64,000 bases of DNA from Sphagnum magellanicum (lineage: Eukaryota > Streptophyta > Sphagnopsida > Sphagnales > Sphagnaceae): positions 17,707,347-17,771,346 of the forward strand of contig CM038922.1 of the NCBI GenBank assembly GCA_021904315.1, written 5' to 3'. Every line of letters starts with the position of its first letter. The stretch's first letter is position 1. Under the pieces are notes generated by a model. The model was not told where the DNA came from. It ran no database searches and worked only from the letters and a program-made list of their open reading frames with translations. The position numbers were made by a program, and so were the translations under genes. Shown in pieces: positions 26,903-38,320 of the stretch.

Positions 26903-29900
26903 ATGTCTGGCGGTTTCTTCAGGGTTCGTGTGCTCTTCTTTTCTGTTGCAGTTATTTGTAATTTTTGGATGCCCGGTTGGAGAGAACGAGAGAAGAAAGA
27001 GAGAGAGAGATTAGGTCTGGAGCTTACGATTTTCATAGTGTTGTTTGTTGATGACTTTGTGTGTGTGTGTTCGTGTGTGAGCAGGGAACGTCGGCCGATC
27101 AAGATACCCGCTTCTCCAATAAGATGAAGAAGCTGCTCAAGAGCCAGAAGTTTGCCCCTGAGCTGGATGTGCTGGTGAGATTTGTGTGCCCCTGGTGATT
27201 TCGCATGTTTCCTTGCCATCTCGTCCTGTTTGCTGGTTCTGTTTTTCTTTTTCTTCTTCTTTTCCCGGTTTTTCTTAGAGCGATTCTTGCCGTAATATGG
27301 CAACCTACTTCATGGAAATTTTGCGGCTCAGGGAGGGGGATATATGCTCAAATCATGCTTGTCAGTCAGCAAACACTTTTCTCATTGATGTTGTTGTTAT
27401 CGTTGTTTCTTCTTCCTTTCAGCAAGGATGACGAGAGGGGGAGGGTTTCTGTAAGAAAGGACTTGATTCACACAGTGTTTCTCTTTTGCAGGTGGATATG
27501 ACGAAGGTAAAAGTCGATGTAATTCGGCCTTGGATAGCAACTAGGGTTACAGAGTTGCTGGGATTTGAAGATGAGGTTCTCATCAACTTCATATATGGCA
27601 TGCTCGATGGGAAGGTATGGTGACAAAGGATGTAATGTGGTTGCAAATGTAATTGAAAAGATGTGATCATCTTTTCCAGTATGATGAACTTACCCATGTG
27701 TTTGTGGTTGTCTTTTCCAGGAGGTTGATGGCAAGCATGTCCAGATTCAGCTTACTGGATTCATGGAGAAGAACACTGGACGGTTTATGAAGGAGCTTTG
27801 GATCCTATTGACAAGTGCACAGAAGAACCTCAGTGGTATCCCTCAGGAGTTCTTGGATGTCAAGGCAGAGGAGCAGAGGCTTAAGAAGGTGACTGTTTTT
27901 GTCTGGATTTCCCATTTCTTTATTTTTTCTGTCTTCCTTTCTCTGTTAGCAAAGTTTTGTTGATGCAAATTTTGGATTCCTGGTGCAGTAGTGTTCTGAT
28001 TACATTTTTTGGGCTGCTGCTATTGCAACAACCAATGCAGGCTGAGAATGATCGCATTGTGTTTGAGCTTCAGCGCAAGAGAGAGCAAGAAAAGGAGGCT
28101 GAGCAGGAACGGTTACGAGAACTGGCAAGTTCAAATTCTGCATCTGAGATCATACAGTGATTTCAGAATTGTATTGCCTAGGCCTTCATGATTAGCTGGA
28201 TGTTATGGTAGCTGGTCACTATCATGCACATGTGTTTACGATCACTGAACATGTGTATGACTGTTGTTATTGTTCAAATGGCTCCTCAAAATTTCCTGCA
28301 TTTTTTTAGGGTTTGGTCTACTCATTTTCCTGTTCACTGATATGTTGTAAGATATGATTGTCAATAATCCTATTATCAGGGTCATCTATCAAATCTATTC
28401 AGGTTGTTTTAAATTTTAAGTGTGGATAAGTTTTCAGATTAGCTGCAGGGTGGTGTGGCTGAAGAATTAGGTGTAAACCAGTAGGCCTGTATTGACCCAA
28501 ACCTTTCAGACCTAAGCTGTTGATTTGATTGATCACAGGATGCAGCTAGAGAGTTAGAAAAAAGTGCTGGGGGAGGGAAGAACTCACCTACTGATGACAT
28601 AGACATGAAGTCATCTGAAATTCGGAAAGCAGGTCACAATTCAGGGAGGGGTAGTAGGTATAAAACTTCTCTTTGTTCTTCCAGAGAGCTTTTGTTGAAC
28701 CCTAATCATTGGATGTTCCAATGCCATGTGATGATCGCTAAATTTGGTTTAAATCTATTTGTGCATCATCTTTGTACTCTGTGTAGCCATTTTTGTGCCT
28801 TGAGGAGATTCCTGGAGTGCAGCTTGGTTCCACTTTGCTATTTGCTGTGCAGGATAATCTGTAATGCAGGACTTCTATCTGGAATGCCTTTCTGTTGAAT
28901 TAGGTAGTTGTTTGGTCAATATAGCATGTGTGAACCATAATCTTTTGATGTTCTTGCAGTGGTTACAGAGAGAATGACAAGAGGAGTTACAGGGCAAGGT
29001 CACGGTCCCCAAATCGCAGTTGGTCCAGGTGTGTGTCTTTGCAATTCTCAAGTTGCTCTTCTTTGGATTTTCTTCCCTTATTACTGTAGGTTTTCAGAGC
29101 TCTTAAATCATGTACTCTGTGTTGGTTGTTGCCAGTGGTTTGTCAACATTCCTTGGTTGGAGCCTTTTCTTTGTTCCTTTTGGTGTTATCCCTTCCCATC
29201 TGCTGTTGGGAACCTTTTTGGATGGAGCATGATGCGATTTGCTGGTAGGTAGCTATCTGCAAAGAACTACATGTGTCATTTTAGCAAGCAGTGTGAAGTA
29301 AACCAATTTCAACTCTGACCTCCAATTTTCGGGTCTTACATGGCCACTTTACATTTGCTACATCTTCAAATTCTTTGACACAGGCATTTTGTGGGCGAGA
29401 AATATCCTCATGTAGGAGATTGGGATTCTCTGATCAAGGATATTACCCTGAATTGTCTTGGCCATTTAGGAATCAGAGTTTTGCAAATGTGAGAACTAGG
29501 TTTGAGCAGTTCTTGGAGCCATTCCTTAAGGGGAAAAAGTCTGGTTGAAAATTTCCAATTATAGCTCAATGCAAACTTGTGAATTGCACTAAATTTATAT
29601 GTTACTATAGAGCCCGGTGTATGAAGCTATTTAAGTGATATTTTTTCTGAAGCTTCCTCCGAGTCTACTTCACTTCTTTCCATGAATATCATAGAACCAG
29701 GTCCCAATGCCATTTGCCTCTGGATTCTTCTAAGTTTTCAGCAGACATTTCGTTTACTACTTTACATCAACCCACAATCACTGGAGAGTAATGGCAGCTA
29801 GTTACTGCCATTTCTTATGAAGGTGATGGTCTGATACTTCGTAAGTGACACTGTCTAGGTTTTGATTGCACTTCTTATTGTTGCATCTGCTTGGATCTGG

Positions 29901-31915
29901 CCTGAACTGACACAACAAGTGTTTTTTGGAGTTTTCTCTGCAATTTCATGCACATTGTGCCTTGGATGTGGGAGCATTATTACATCACTCCAAGGGTGCT
30001 TGTAGGACATGTAAGGGGCCCTTCCTTGAAGGTGTCAGTGAAGTAGAATGAAGACAATCAACCTAAATCAGCCACTTTTTGTTCCTGTATATGGAGGTCA
30101 GTCAGTCATTTCTGTTGTCTGGGATCTGATATAGTTGGCTGAATAATACGTGGCTGCAGATCTCCTGTGAGGAGACGCCACCATTCTCGCAACAGGTCCC
30201 AATCACCACGTCGAAGTGGAAGGTCAAGATCTCCTGACAGGCATGGGCGATTGCCAAGGGCACCACATTCACCAGTGAGACGCCACCACTCACCCAACTA
30301 TTCAAGGTCACCAGTGGGGCGAAGGCGGCACCACACACCAGACTATTCAAGGTCTCCAGTGGGTCGAAGAAGGTCACCTAAGGCACACAGATTATCACCA
30401 CGTTTTCGCCCTGCTTCACGCTCTCCACGACCTCAAAGATCTCCAAGCTCTCCACAGCCTCGACGATCTCCAAGCTCTCCGCGTCCTCGAAGATCTCCAA
30501 GCCCTCCACGGCCTCGAAGATTTCCAAGTTCTCCACGGCCTCAACGATCTCCAAGTTCTCCAAGACATCATAGATCTCCAAGCTCTGCACGACGTCGAAG
30601 ATCTCCAAGTCACTCACCCTCCCCACCAAGACAGGATTTTCACAGGTAATCTTGTGTGTGTAAATGGCTCTTTGGTTTTTGGGGACAGAAATGCCTGATA
30701 GCAGTCAAATTAGGTGAGGAGAATTGGGATGGAAAATTAGCAGTAGGGATTTTACAAAATGGGTTTGATTTTGCTGTTTTTTTATTGGGCATTTTTTGTG
30801 AAATTTTTTGTGGACCATACTTACAATATACTAGGTGCCTACTGCTTAATTTGAGGAGTGTAGGCGCATTGAAGAGGTCTTAAATGTTGTATCTGCAAGT
30901 ACAGCAGGGGTTCTCATCGAAGGGAGAGGAGTTCCAGCAGAGAGCAACAGACCCATCAAAATGGAACCACTTTAAGCAAGGAAAGGAGTCCCAGCAGAGA
31001 TCATCAGGCCCATCAAAATGGGACCAATTTGCGGAAGGAACAAGACCATCAAGGGCTGGAGAGGTAAGGCAAAGGGCATTGAGTTCCTTTCTGTTGTGGA
31101 TAGTGTCCTTGTTGCTATTAGACTGCTCTCCATCTCCATCTAGTACTTAATTCTCCAGTTATGTTATGTTCCGTTGATAGAGAGTGCATTTGTTGTGTAT
31201 TGTGCTAACTGCCCACTGCTGTTACAGAGCTGACCAAGGTGGAAAGGCAGAGAAAAATGTGCCTCTCTCTTCCAGTAGGTCTGGTGTGGACGTTCCTCTT
31301 ACAATGCTGCCTTCTGCAAACCGAAGATCAGCAAGCTATGTAGCAGGAGAAAAACGCCCATACAGTGACCTGAAAGAGCAAGTTGAGCCAGATAAAGGGA
31401 GAAAAGAGCGGATTGTGCGGAGAAATAGAAGCCCACTTCAAGAACGAAATAAGTCTGAGCATTCCAGTGACATTGAGAGGGTTCAGAGCCCTGTTGGGAT
31501 GATCTCATATGAGGATTCTATTCCCAAACTAGAGACGGTCTCAATGAAGGCGAGTTTGCAAGAGAATAAGGATGCGTTTGTGGCCAGATCTCATCATGCT
31601 GGAAGCTTGTCACCTAAGGTTAGTGGTAAAGCCACAGATGAAAAGATACGAAGAAAAGAAGAAAAGCGATTACGAAAAGAGGAGCACAGGAGGAGAAAGG
31701 AGGAGAAGCACAAGAGGAGAGCAGAGAAGCACGCTGCTAAGGCTGCATCTGCCATGGTTACAGATGCTGATGAAGTTGACAGACAGCTCCAAAGTCCCAA
31801 TGTGTTCATTCCAAGTGATGAAGAGCGTACTGAAAATGAACAAAAGCTCCTGGAGGATGCCCTGCGACGGAAAGCTCTGGAGTCATTACGTGCAAAGAGG
31901 GCGATCTCTCAATGA
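26903..31915 (+). CDS. SRRM1: SRRM1/SRm160-like splicing coactivator (PWI domain, RS-rich), 10 exons
   Basis: This is the plant homologue of the serine/arginine repetitive matrix protein that bridges splicing factors and joins the exon-junction and 3'-end-processing machinery in the nucleus. Exons: 26903-26923, 27085-27174, 27492-27614, 27721-27888, 28041-28124, 28539-28657, 28960-29028, 30160-30645, 30905-31063 and 31228-31915. They sum to 2007 nt, giving 668 aa. The N terminus (MSGGFFRGTSADQDTRFSNK) closely matches human SRRM1. The PWI domain (about residues 27-125) contains VIRPWI, ELLGFEDEV and LTGFME, and binds nucleic acid. Exons 5-6 are charged coiled coil. Exons 7-9 are rich in RS/SP/RP repeats. 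Exon 10 has a basic KEEKRLRKEEHRRRKEE stretch and ends in ALRRKALESLRAKRAISQ, matching the human C terminus. Intron 5 has a GC donor. Exon 9 has a CAGCAG tandem acceptor. Confidence 0.95.
30425..30610 (+). repeat. 27 bp coding minisatellite in SRRM1 exon 8
   Basis: The nine-residue unit RSPSSPRPR is repeated about six times with variation (RSPSSPQPR, RSPSPPRPR, RFPSSPRPQ, RSPSSPRHH, RSPSSARRR). DNA identity between units is high, so copy number may vary between individuals. Long antisense frames through this region are a by-product of the 27 bp periodicity. Confidence 0.88.
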
Positions 31916-33982
31916 GTTCTTGGATAACATATGTTTTTCTGGGGGAATTCCCTTTTATTGAAAGGACTGGGTGTAAACTTGTTGACTTGTGCAGTTGCCT
32001 CAAGAGGCAGTCTGGATGTCATAGATTCTCATAGATTGGCTGGGCAGTTAAGGAAAGAACTTTCTCATTGTTGGTGTGTTTCTTACTATATGTCCATGCT
32101 GGGCGGCAGGACTCTGAGGAGTTTGGAACCTGATCAATCTCGAGGGCAATAATGGGGCTTGTTGGAGGTTTTTAAGAGGCTTCCTTACTGGTAATGTTTG
32201 CTGGCTTTTGCATGCAGCTTTGCATATTATGAGGTGGTTTATTCGCAATATATCATCACAGTGGTCAGTGAGTCCCTGATTGTGTGTGCCTTCACATGTA
32301 CTCAGAGGAGGCTTTTGACGTCTTAGGGGCAGCAAGATGTGAAGTTGCTCAGTTGCAGCTTGGATTTGGGCAACAGCAAAGAACTCTTCATTGGGGCTGC
32401 TAGTCAGCCCTCAAAACATGTCTAGGTTTCTCCCCCTTACCTTGTTTTGTTTGCTTCTGGCTTCCAGCTTAGTCAGATTCAGGAACAAAGTCACCGCAGC
32501 TTTGACAGGTAGAGGGTTGGCACGGCTTTTTCACACTGGTCTTATCTGGGACCGACTTACAAAAGGACAAAAGTAGAAATGCCTTTCTGACTGTAATGTG
32601 GATTTATATTCAGGATAGTAAAGAAATCAGTGCAGTGAAGAAGCAAGCTCGTGAGAAACTTCTGGATTTGAGAAAGGACTTCCTCTTATGGGGTTGTTTG
32701 TCAGCTTGGTCTCACTATTATAGAACTGGGAGTCCAGTGTCTAGATGTAGTTTCACTTCTGGTGGGACACCATCCTTTGCCTTTCAGGTGGGGATCTTTT
32801 CAATTTCCTTCTGTGTTCTTTTGTGTGAAAGAGCTGATGCTGATTGGGATTATAGGTGTGAGATGGATGTCTCTATTGGCTGTTGGCAAACATAACTGCA
32901 AATTGGGATATATAGTTTAATTTGAAGCTGACGATTTTGGTTAGTCTTTTGGGCACAGACTCTGCAGGGGTTCTTGAAGGATTGGAAGGTTGCTCACCAG
33001 TTTTAAGTTTCCATTTTGGCCTGGACAGGAAGTACTCAAACATCTCTATTACATTTGTATTTTGTCTCATCTAGTCTTGTGGTAGCTCAAGGATTTGTTC
33101 ATACGAGTGTTATAGTTTTGTACTGACAGGTTCTAACTCTGACTTATTTAGAGTAGGTACACCGACAGTAGTACATGGGCTTGAACTTTAGGCTTTAAAA
33201 TGGTGCAAAATGGCTTGTAACTTGGATTAGTAACTTGGTTGAAGTTCAACAAGCTTTCAATAATGTGAAATGGCCTGTAAATAGTAAAGTATGCCCGCTT
33301 GCATTTGCTGTTTCATGCACCCACTCAGAGCATAGATGATCAAGGTAGCAAAGCTAGCACATCTGTCTGCCGTGCAATGAGCTAGAGCTGGCTTGCCCTG
33401 AGCAATTGAAACCAAGAATTTGATCACCATCTCTCAGCAATAACGATTCTCTCTGACAATGACCAGATAGCCAGAGTTGACAAGCTTTTAATAAAATGCA
33501 CATGCTCAAAAGCTTTTAAGAAAATGCACATGTGGCCAACAGGGCAAAAAAGAGGGGGGAAAAAAAAAACACTTTCAATTTAAAAATCAATTTGATATAA
33601 GTATATATCATTGAAGTCTTGGGAATACCCTTCACCCAAATACAAAGGGCAGCCCAAGTTTGTTACTGCCAAAAAGACTACCCTAAGTTACAAATATACG
33701 AAATCATAACAAAAAACCAAAGTGGATGTCATCTGTAGCCTACAAATTGATTGGATATCATCCAGATATTCCAATAAATTGGATGTCATCCATAATCTCA
33801 AAACCAGGTCACAGTATTTAAATTGGGTCACATTGGCACTGACCATTGACATTACAATAGAAGCTATCTCCTATGCCAAGTGATTTCATTGGATTTTGAG
33901 TGAATTCACCATTCTAATGAAGAGGGACTAATGAACTGCACCCCCATTTTATAATAGTGTGGGTTGATCCCAAGTATAGTGG
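31916..33982. other. SRRM1 3' UTR and intergenic DNA
   Basis: No coding exon supported. The short frames here lack splice context and resemble no family I know. A poly(A)/poly(G) run occurs near 33545-33570. Confidence 0.6.
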
Positions 33983-34011
33983 TATTATATTATTATTATT
34001 ATTATTATTAT
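33983..34011. repeat. (ATT)n microsatellite at the PPO stop codon
   Basis: TAT/ATT repeated about nine times. It ends exactly at the minus-strand PPO stop codon (34013-34011), so it forms the first bases of that gene's 3' UTR. Confidence 0.9.
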
Positions 34012-36333
34012 CACTGAAAATATTCAATTTTGGCAGTTTTGAATTGCAAAAGTTGAGGTTTTCCTAGTTGCACCAAAGTGACGACAACATGAGAAACATT
34101 GTCTAACCCTAAATTTCGTAGTTTAGGTGTGATTGCCAGTCGCCATACTTTCTCTGTGTCAGGCAGGTCCACACCAAAGAGAAAGCCAGAGTTGCTAAGC
34201 TTGCCAAAGTATTGGGGACAAGAAATGGTGGTATTTTCATTCGCAGTTGGGAAGAAAAGAAAGGCATTGAGGAGAAACCTATCACTGCCAATGTTGAGAC
34301 CTCCAATCACTAAAACCTCTTCACCCCATGAATTGTTGTTGCTTTTGGCAGGTCTTCTTACACGGAATGAGATGGTGGAATTTGCAAAGGTAGTGTTGTG
34401 GGTGGTGTTTAAGGGAGGGGTGTTGAGGATCAGTTTGTTGATTTCCAAATTTGAAGCAGGGTAACAAGAGGGGAAAGCTGCATCAGAGCCTTCTTGAAGC
34501 CATGCATTGCTGACATTTTCATAATTGTACCTAAACAAAGCAACACAAAGCCCACCAAACAATATATATTTAGTTGCATTCTATAAGAAGGTTGATACAA
34601 TTGAGTTATCCGAAAAGTAACCTAGTCTTCACCCTGTCTTTGGGCCTCCTTTCACCCCCCTATCCCCTCTTTCAGTGGTATCCGCAAAGTAAAGACATTT
34701 TAATAAATCTCAGTATGAAATGCTGATACTCAGGAAGCATTTAATGCACAAGGTTTGAGACTAATTATAGTAGTTGTACACTTAGGAGCAGTGAAAATAT
34801 ATGTATCATCAGTGGAGGCACTCAGGAAAAAGGAAAGACATGATGAAACTCAGTTTACCACCAAAAAAGTGATGGTTTTCTGAGTTTCATCCCCGGTTGA
34901 ATGCTAATATACTTTTTTGCAGGTTTTTCTTTGAATCTCACCCTACAAGCTCAGGGTCCTGGTGCTGTGTTTTTCTTACTTTATACTGATAACTCTAATG
35001 TGAAGGCCAAAGAAATTGCAGCACCAAAAGGAAATTCCAAAAATCTTCTTGAGCTTTATGGTGTAAATCTAGTAAGACTGTAAAAGTTCATGAGATTGTC
35101 AAGAGTTTAGATCAGGTCAAGGTACTTGGTGTATTCGTAGTAGTAGGAGTGCAGGGAGCTTCAAGCTTCTTCATGAGATGAGATGAGATGGGATTTATGA
35201 GATGAGAAGAGAACAAACAAATGAATAAATTAGTACCTCAAGGTGTTGCCGATGTCAAGAGCTTGAGCGATCTTGACTTTCACCAAATCGCCATTCTCGT
35301 CATAAAACAGGAACTCAGTATTGAGGTAGTCAGGATCCGTAATGTCGTTCCTGTAGTCTCCAGGCAACGATTTCCAAACATCCCACAAGCGATCGACGTT
35401 ACTGTGATGGGCATAGAAGACGGGATCGTAAGCGGCGAAGCGGAAAATCCCCATATCGGAAGTGGGGATTCTGGCACTGGGATCACCAGTCCAATCGTGC
35501 ACAGAACCATGAGGGAAAGCTTCGATGGTTCCAGCTCCTAATCCAGGCCAACTTTCTAGTCTATAAGCTTCCCCGAAGAACAAACGGTTCACTGGAGCTC
35601 CTGTTACCATCTGGTTGTACATCAGGCGGTTGTTGCCCCCGCGTATTGCCGCTTGCAATCCTGGGGTTTGAGTCACACACTCAGTAACCAGTTGAAGATC
35701 CATGATGTTAGGTGGATACGCACATGGGTTTCTGTTCACGTCATACAAGGAGGATTCCTTGTAGTTGTAAGTGGGATTCACGTAGGCTTCCGGGAGACTA
35801 TTGGCAAGAGGTGGTTCTAGGGTTTGGTTATCCCATTCCCAGAAGGGAAGTGCGAATGTGTCGTCGTTCAGAAGCTTTGCGAGGATTCGCTCGTGAAAGT
35901 AGAGGAAGAAACGGTGCCATGGAAAGAAATCCCAACTGTAATGTACCTGGAATCTGCCTATGGCATTCGGGAAGAAGAAAGCTGTGTCGCAATACGCGCA
36001 GTGTAGCTTCGCTTGATTCTTCCATGATCGTCCGTCTGAGTCCGGTAACGCTCGTAGCAGTTCGTATGCCTTCTGGTACTTGGCAATGTAAGCGTCGTCC
36101 AAGAGATGAGCAGGTCTTCTCGTTCGCATTGGGAGCTTTGTGTCGAACTTGTAGAAATGCTTGAAAGTCTGGTTGTAAGGTGGTGGACAACAGCCTTCGA
36201 AGTTGTTGCAATTATTGAAACTGGGTATCGGAAACGGTAATCCTTGCACTGTGCTTGATCTAGAACTCATGAAACTAATTACCAACACCAAACTCAAAAC
36301 TAGCGTATTTATGAGCGTCGCCATGCTCCTCAT
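34011..36333 (-). CDS. PPO: Polyphenol oxidase / catechol oxidase, two exons, secretory signal
   Basis: This is a type-3 copper enzyme that oxidises o-diphenols to quinones. Exon 1 is 36333-35237 and exon 2 is 34530-34011; the joined product is 538 aa. I chose the ATG at 36333; 36324 (MATLINT) is also possible, and the frame further upstream has no ATG. Residues 1-31 form a hydrophobic signal peptide ending near SSTVQG. No plastid transit peptide is seen, unlike most seed-plant PPOs. CuA ligands are H111 (in HCAYC), H131 and H140, with C115 placed for the Cys-His thioether bridge to H131. CuB ligands are H275, H279 (HGSVHDW) and H309 (FYAHHSNVDRLW). Spacings match sweet-potato catechol oxidase. 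The rest of exon 1 corresponds to the DWL region. Exon 2 encodes the C-terminal KFDV-type domain, with VRRPAKS and several N-x-S/T sites, consistent with passage through the ER. The 706 bp intron carries a MITE-like insertion. Confidence 0.95.
34605..34894 (-). mobile_element. MITE-like element, copy A, inside the PPO intron
   Basis: This ~290 bp block is the inverted counterpart of 42033-42306, with roughly 75-80% identity by eye. Its ends are imperfect inverted repeats (ttcaccctgtcttt at 34628; aaagacatgatgaa at about 34833), extended by an aaactcag/ctgagttt hairpin at one side. It encodes no protein, so it would depend on a transposase from elsewhere. Confidence 0.7.
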
Positions 36334-36580
36334 GATGAATGATGATGTTACCAATACCCAATGAATTCTCCCTGAATTCTCCCTGATGATCCTGCTAGCT
36401 AGCAAAACTACATCAAGCTCCAAAACCACATGACGTCAGTACACACAACCACAACAATCTGAGTGTAATTATAAAGGAATTGATCACTCTAGAGCCTGTT
36501 CTAGTGTGTGCAGTTAATCGGATCAGCTCTTGAATCGTTTCCAAATCTCTGCAGGCGGAGGAGGAGCTGCTGCTGCTGAA

Positions 36581-37000
36581 GAAAACCAAGAATCTTAAGC
36601 TGCAACAGGTACTAGCTTATAGATCTCAATTAGCTGATCACACTTCCGGAACACACCAAAAAAAAAAAAAAACTATCAACCTGATGAAATTAGTTCATTG
36701 CAAAAAACTACTAATAAGAATCCCAGCTGTTTTTAATAATAATGATTCAAGAGCAGCAAGCTAGTAATTGATCACGACATTGCTTGAGAAAACCAAGAAT
36801 CTTAAGCTGCAACAGGTACTAAGCTTATAGATCTCAATTAGCTGATCACATTTCCGGAACACAAAAAAAAAAACAAACTATGAACCTGATGAAATTAGTT
36901 CATTGCAAAAAACTACTAATAAGAATCCCAGCTTTTTTTAAAAATTAATGATTCAAGAGCAGCAACCCTAGTAAATTGATCATGACATTGCTTGGAGCAT
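36581..37000. repeat. 207 bp tandem duplication upstream of PPO
   Basis: The block starting gaaaaccaagaatcttaagc at 36581 is repeated from 36788, about 95% identical including the internal poly(A) run. It begins about 250 bp upstream of the PPO start codon. Confidence 0.93.
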
Positions 37001-37321
37001 GATCGATTCACGATCATCTGCAATCAAATCATGTGCAGCAGCAAACAAATTGTATTAATGTAAACAAGCGGAATCAAATTTTGTTCATGTACTCAAATGA
37101 TGATGATGAGCTTGCAACAACACTCTTGTGCTTGGTGTTTTATAGCGAAGGGAGCTAGCTAGAGGAGAATGAACCGTGAAGAAGGCGGCATCAGCAGCAG
37201 CAACAGCAGAAGCAGCAACATCTACAGGAGCCTGTAGCGTGGACACGACAATAGCGTTGAGATTCTGGAGATTCTTGTGTAAAGTGGGACAAAAGGGAGT
37301 CAGTCCAACAACAGTGCTTGT

Positions 37322-38320
37322 TTAGTGGTGTATTTAGCGTCTTTGGTTTAGGGTTTAGGGTTTAGGGTTTAGCGCACCCTAAAACCCTGACCCAGATAGT
37401 GCTCACCCTCTAAACTGTGACCCAGATAGTGCTTCCTTTTAAGGGCTTTAATGTCTTTCTTTCATTAAATTTCACCTCAGTTGTCGAAATGGTGCTGGTT
37501 GTTAAGGGGTCATTTAGCGTCTTTCGTTGGCTACCACTTAGTGTCTGGTATTGAGCACAACCTGAGCCGGATAGTGTTCATTCCGGGGTATGTTTAGCGT
37601 CTTTAGTTGGCTACTGCTTTAGTCGGACACTGCTCGTTAAACGGTGTTTAGTGTGTTTCATTCACTACGACTTCAAGCGAAATGGTGCTCATTAAAAGTA
37701 TTTTAGTGTGTAATATTATTTACTGCAACTTGAGCCGAATAGTGCTCATTCAGGGGTGTTTAGGTTTAGGGTTTAGGGTTAGGGTTTAGGGTTTAGGGTT
37801 TAGCGTAGTCTTTAGTTTGCTACCACTTGAGTGAGAGAGTGTTCGTTATGAAGGGGTGTTTAGCATTGTCTTTAGTTGGCTACCACTTGAGTTGGACATT
37901 GCTCACTATGGGGTGTTTAGCATCTATTGTTGGCTTTACCACTTGAGCCGAATAAATTCTCATTAAGGGTGTTGTGTGTGTAGTGGCCATTGTTGGTTAG
38001 GGGGGGTGTTTAGTGTCTTGTGGTTGTATATATATATATCACTTGAGTCCAATTGTGTTCATTTAAAGGGTATTTAGCGTCCGTTGTTAGCTTACCACTT
38101 GAGCTCAATAGGGTTCATTAAGGGTGTGTGTAGTAGTGTCTTTTGTTGGTTAGGGGGTATTTAGTGTCTTTTGGTTGTATATATCGCTTGAGTCATATAG
38201 TGCTCGTTTAAAGGGTTTTTAGCGTTTATTGTTGGGTTTAGGGTTTTGGGCTCAAACCCTAAACCCGAGCCGGATAGCGCGGCTCATTAAGGGTATTTAG
38301 GGTCTTTGGTTGGCTATGAG
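37322..38320 (+). repeat. ~65-75 bp degenerate minisatellite, about 14 units, with telomere-like tracts
   Basis: The unit consensus is roughly TTTAGCGTCTTTGTTGGCTA, then CCACTTGAGCCGGATAGTG, then CTCATTAAGGGGTG. Telomere-like runs of TTTAGGG occur at 37349-37372, 37759-37803 and 38235-38270 (the last partly inverted), each starting at the position where a unit would read TTTAGCG. Some units carry ta-rich insertions (tatatatatatat near 38030). Confidence 0.85.

Noticed and set aside
26419-27303. A 294-codon minus-strand open frame across the SRRM1 promoter and first exons
   Set aside because: Its composition is low-complexity Lys/Arg/Glu and Ser, it is antisense to well-supported SRRM1 exons, and part of it reads through the 54 bp array.
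30167-30629. Minus-strand frames antisense to SRRM1 exon 8
   Set aside because: The 27 bp periodicity keeps several frames open; only the RS-rich plus frame fits the spliced gene.
34099-34464. A 121-codon plus-strand frame inside PPO exon 2
   Set aside because: It is antisense to the conserved C-terminal domain of PPO.
36462-36480. A TATA box for PPO
   Set aside because: The AT-rich stretch reads as TATAAAG only on the plus strand; in the minus direction the match is poor and its distance to the ATG (about 140 bp) proves nothing without a mapped start.
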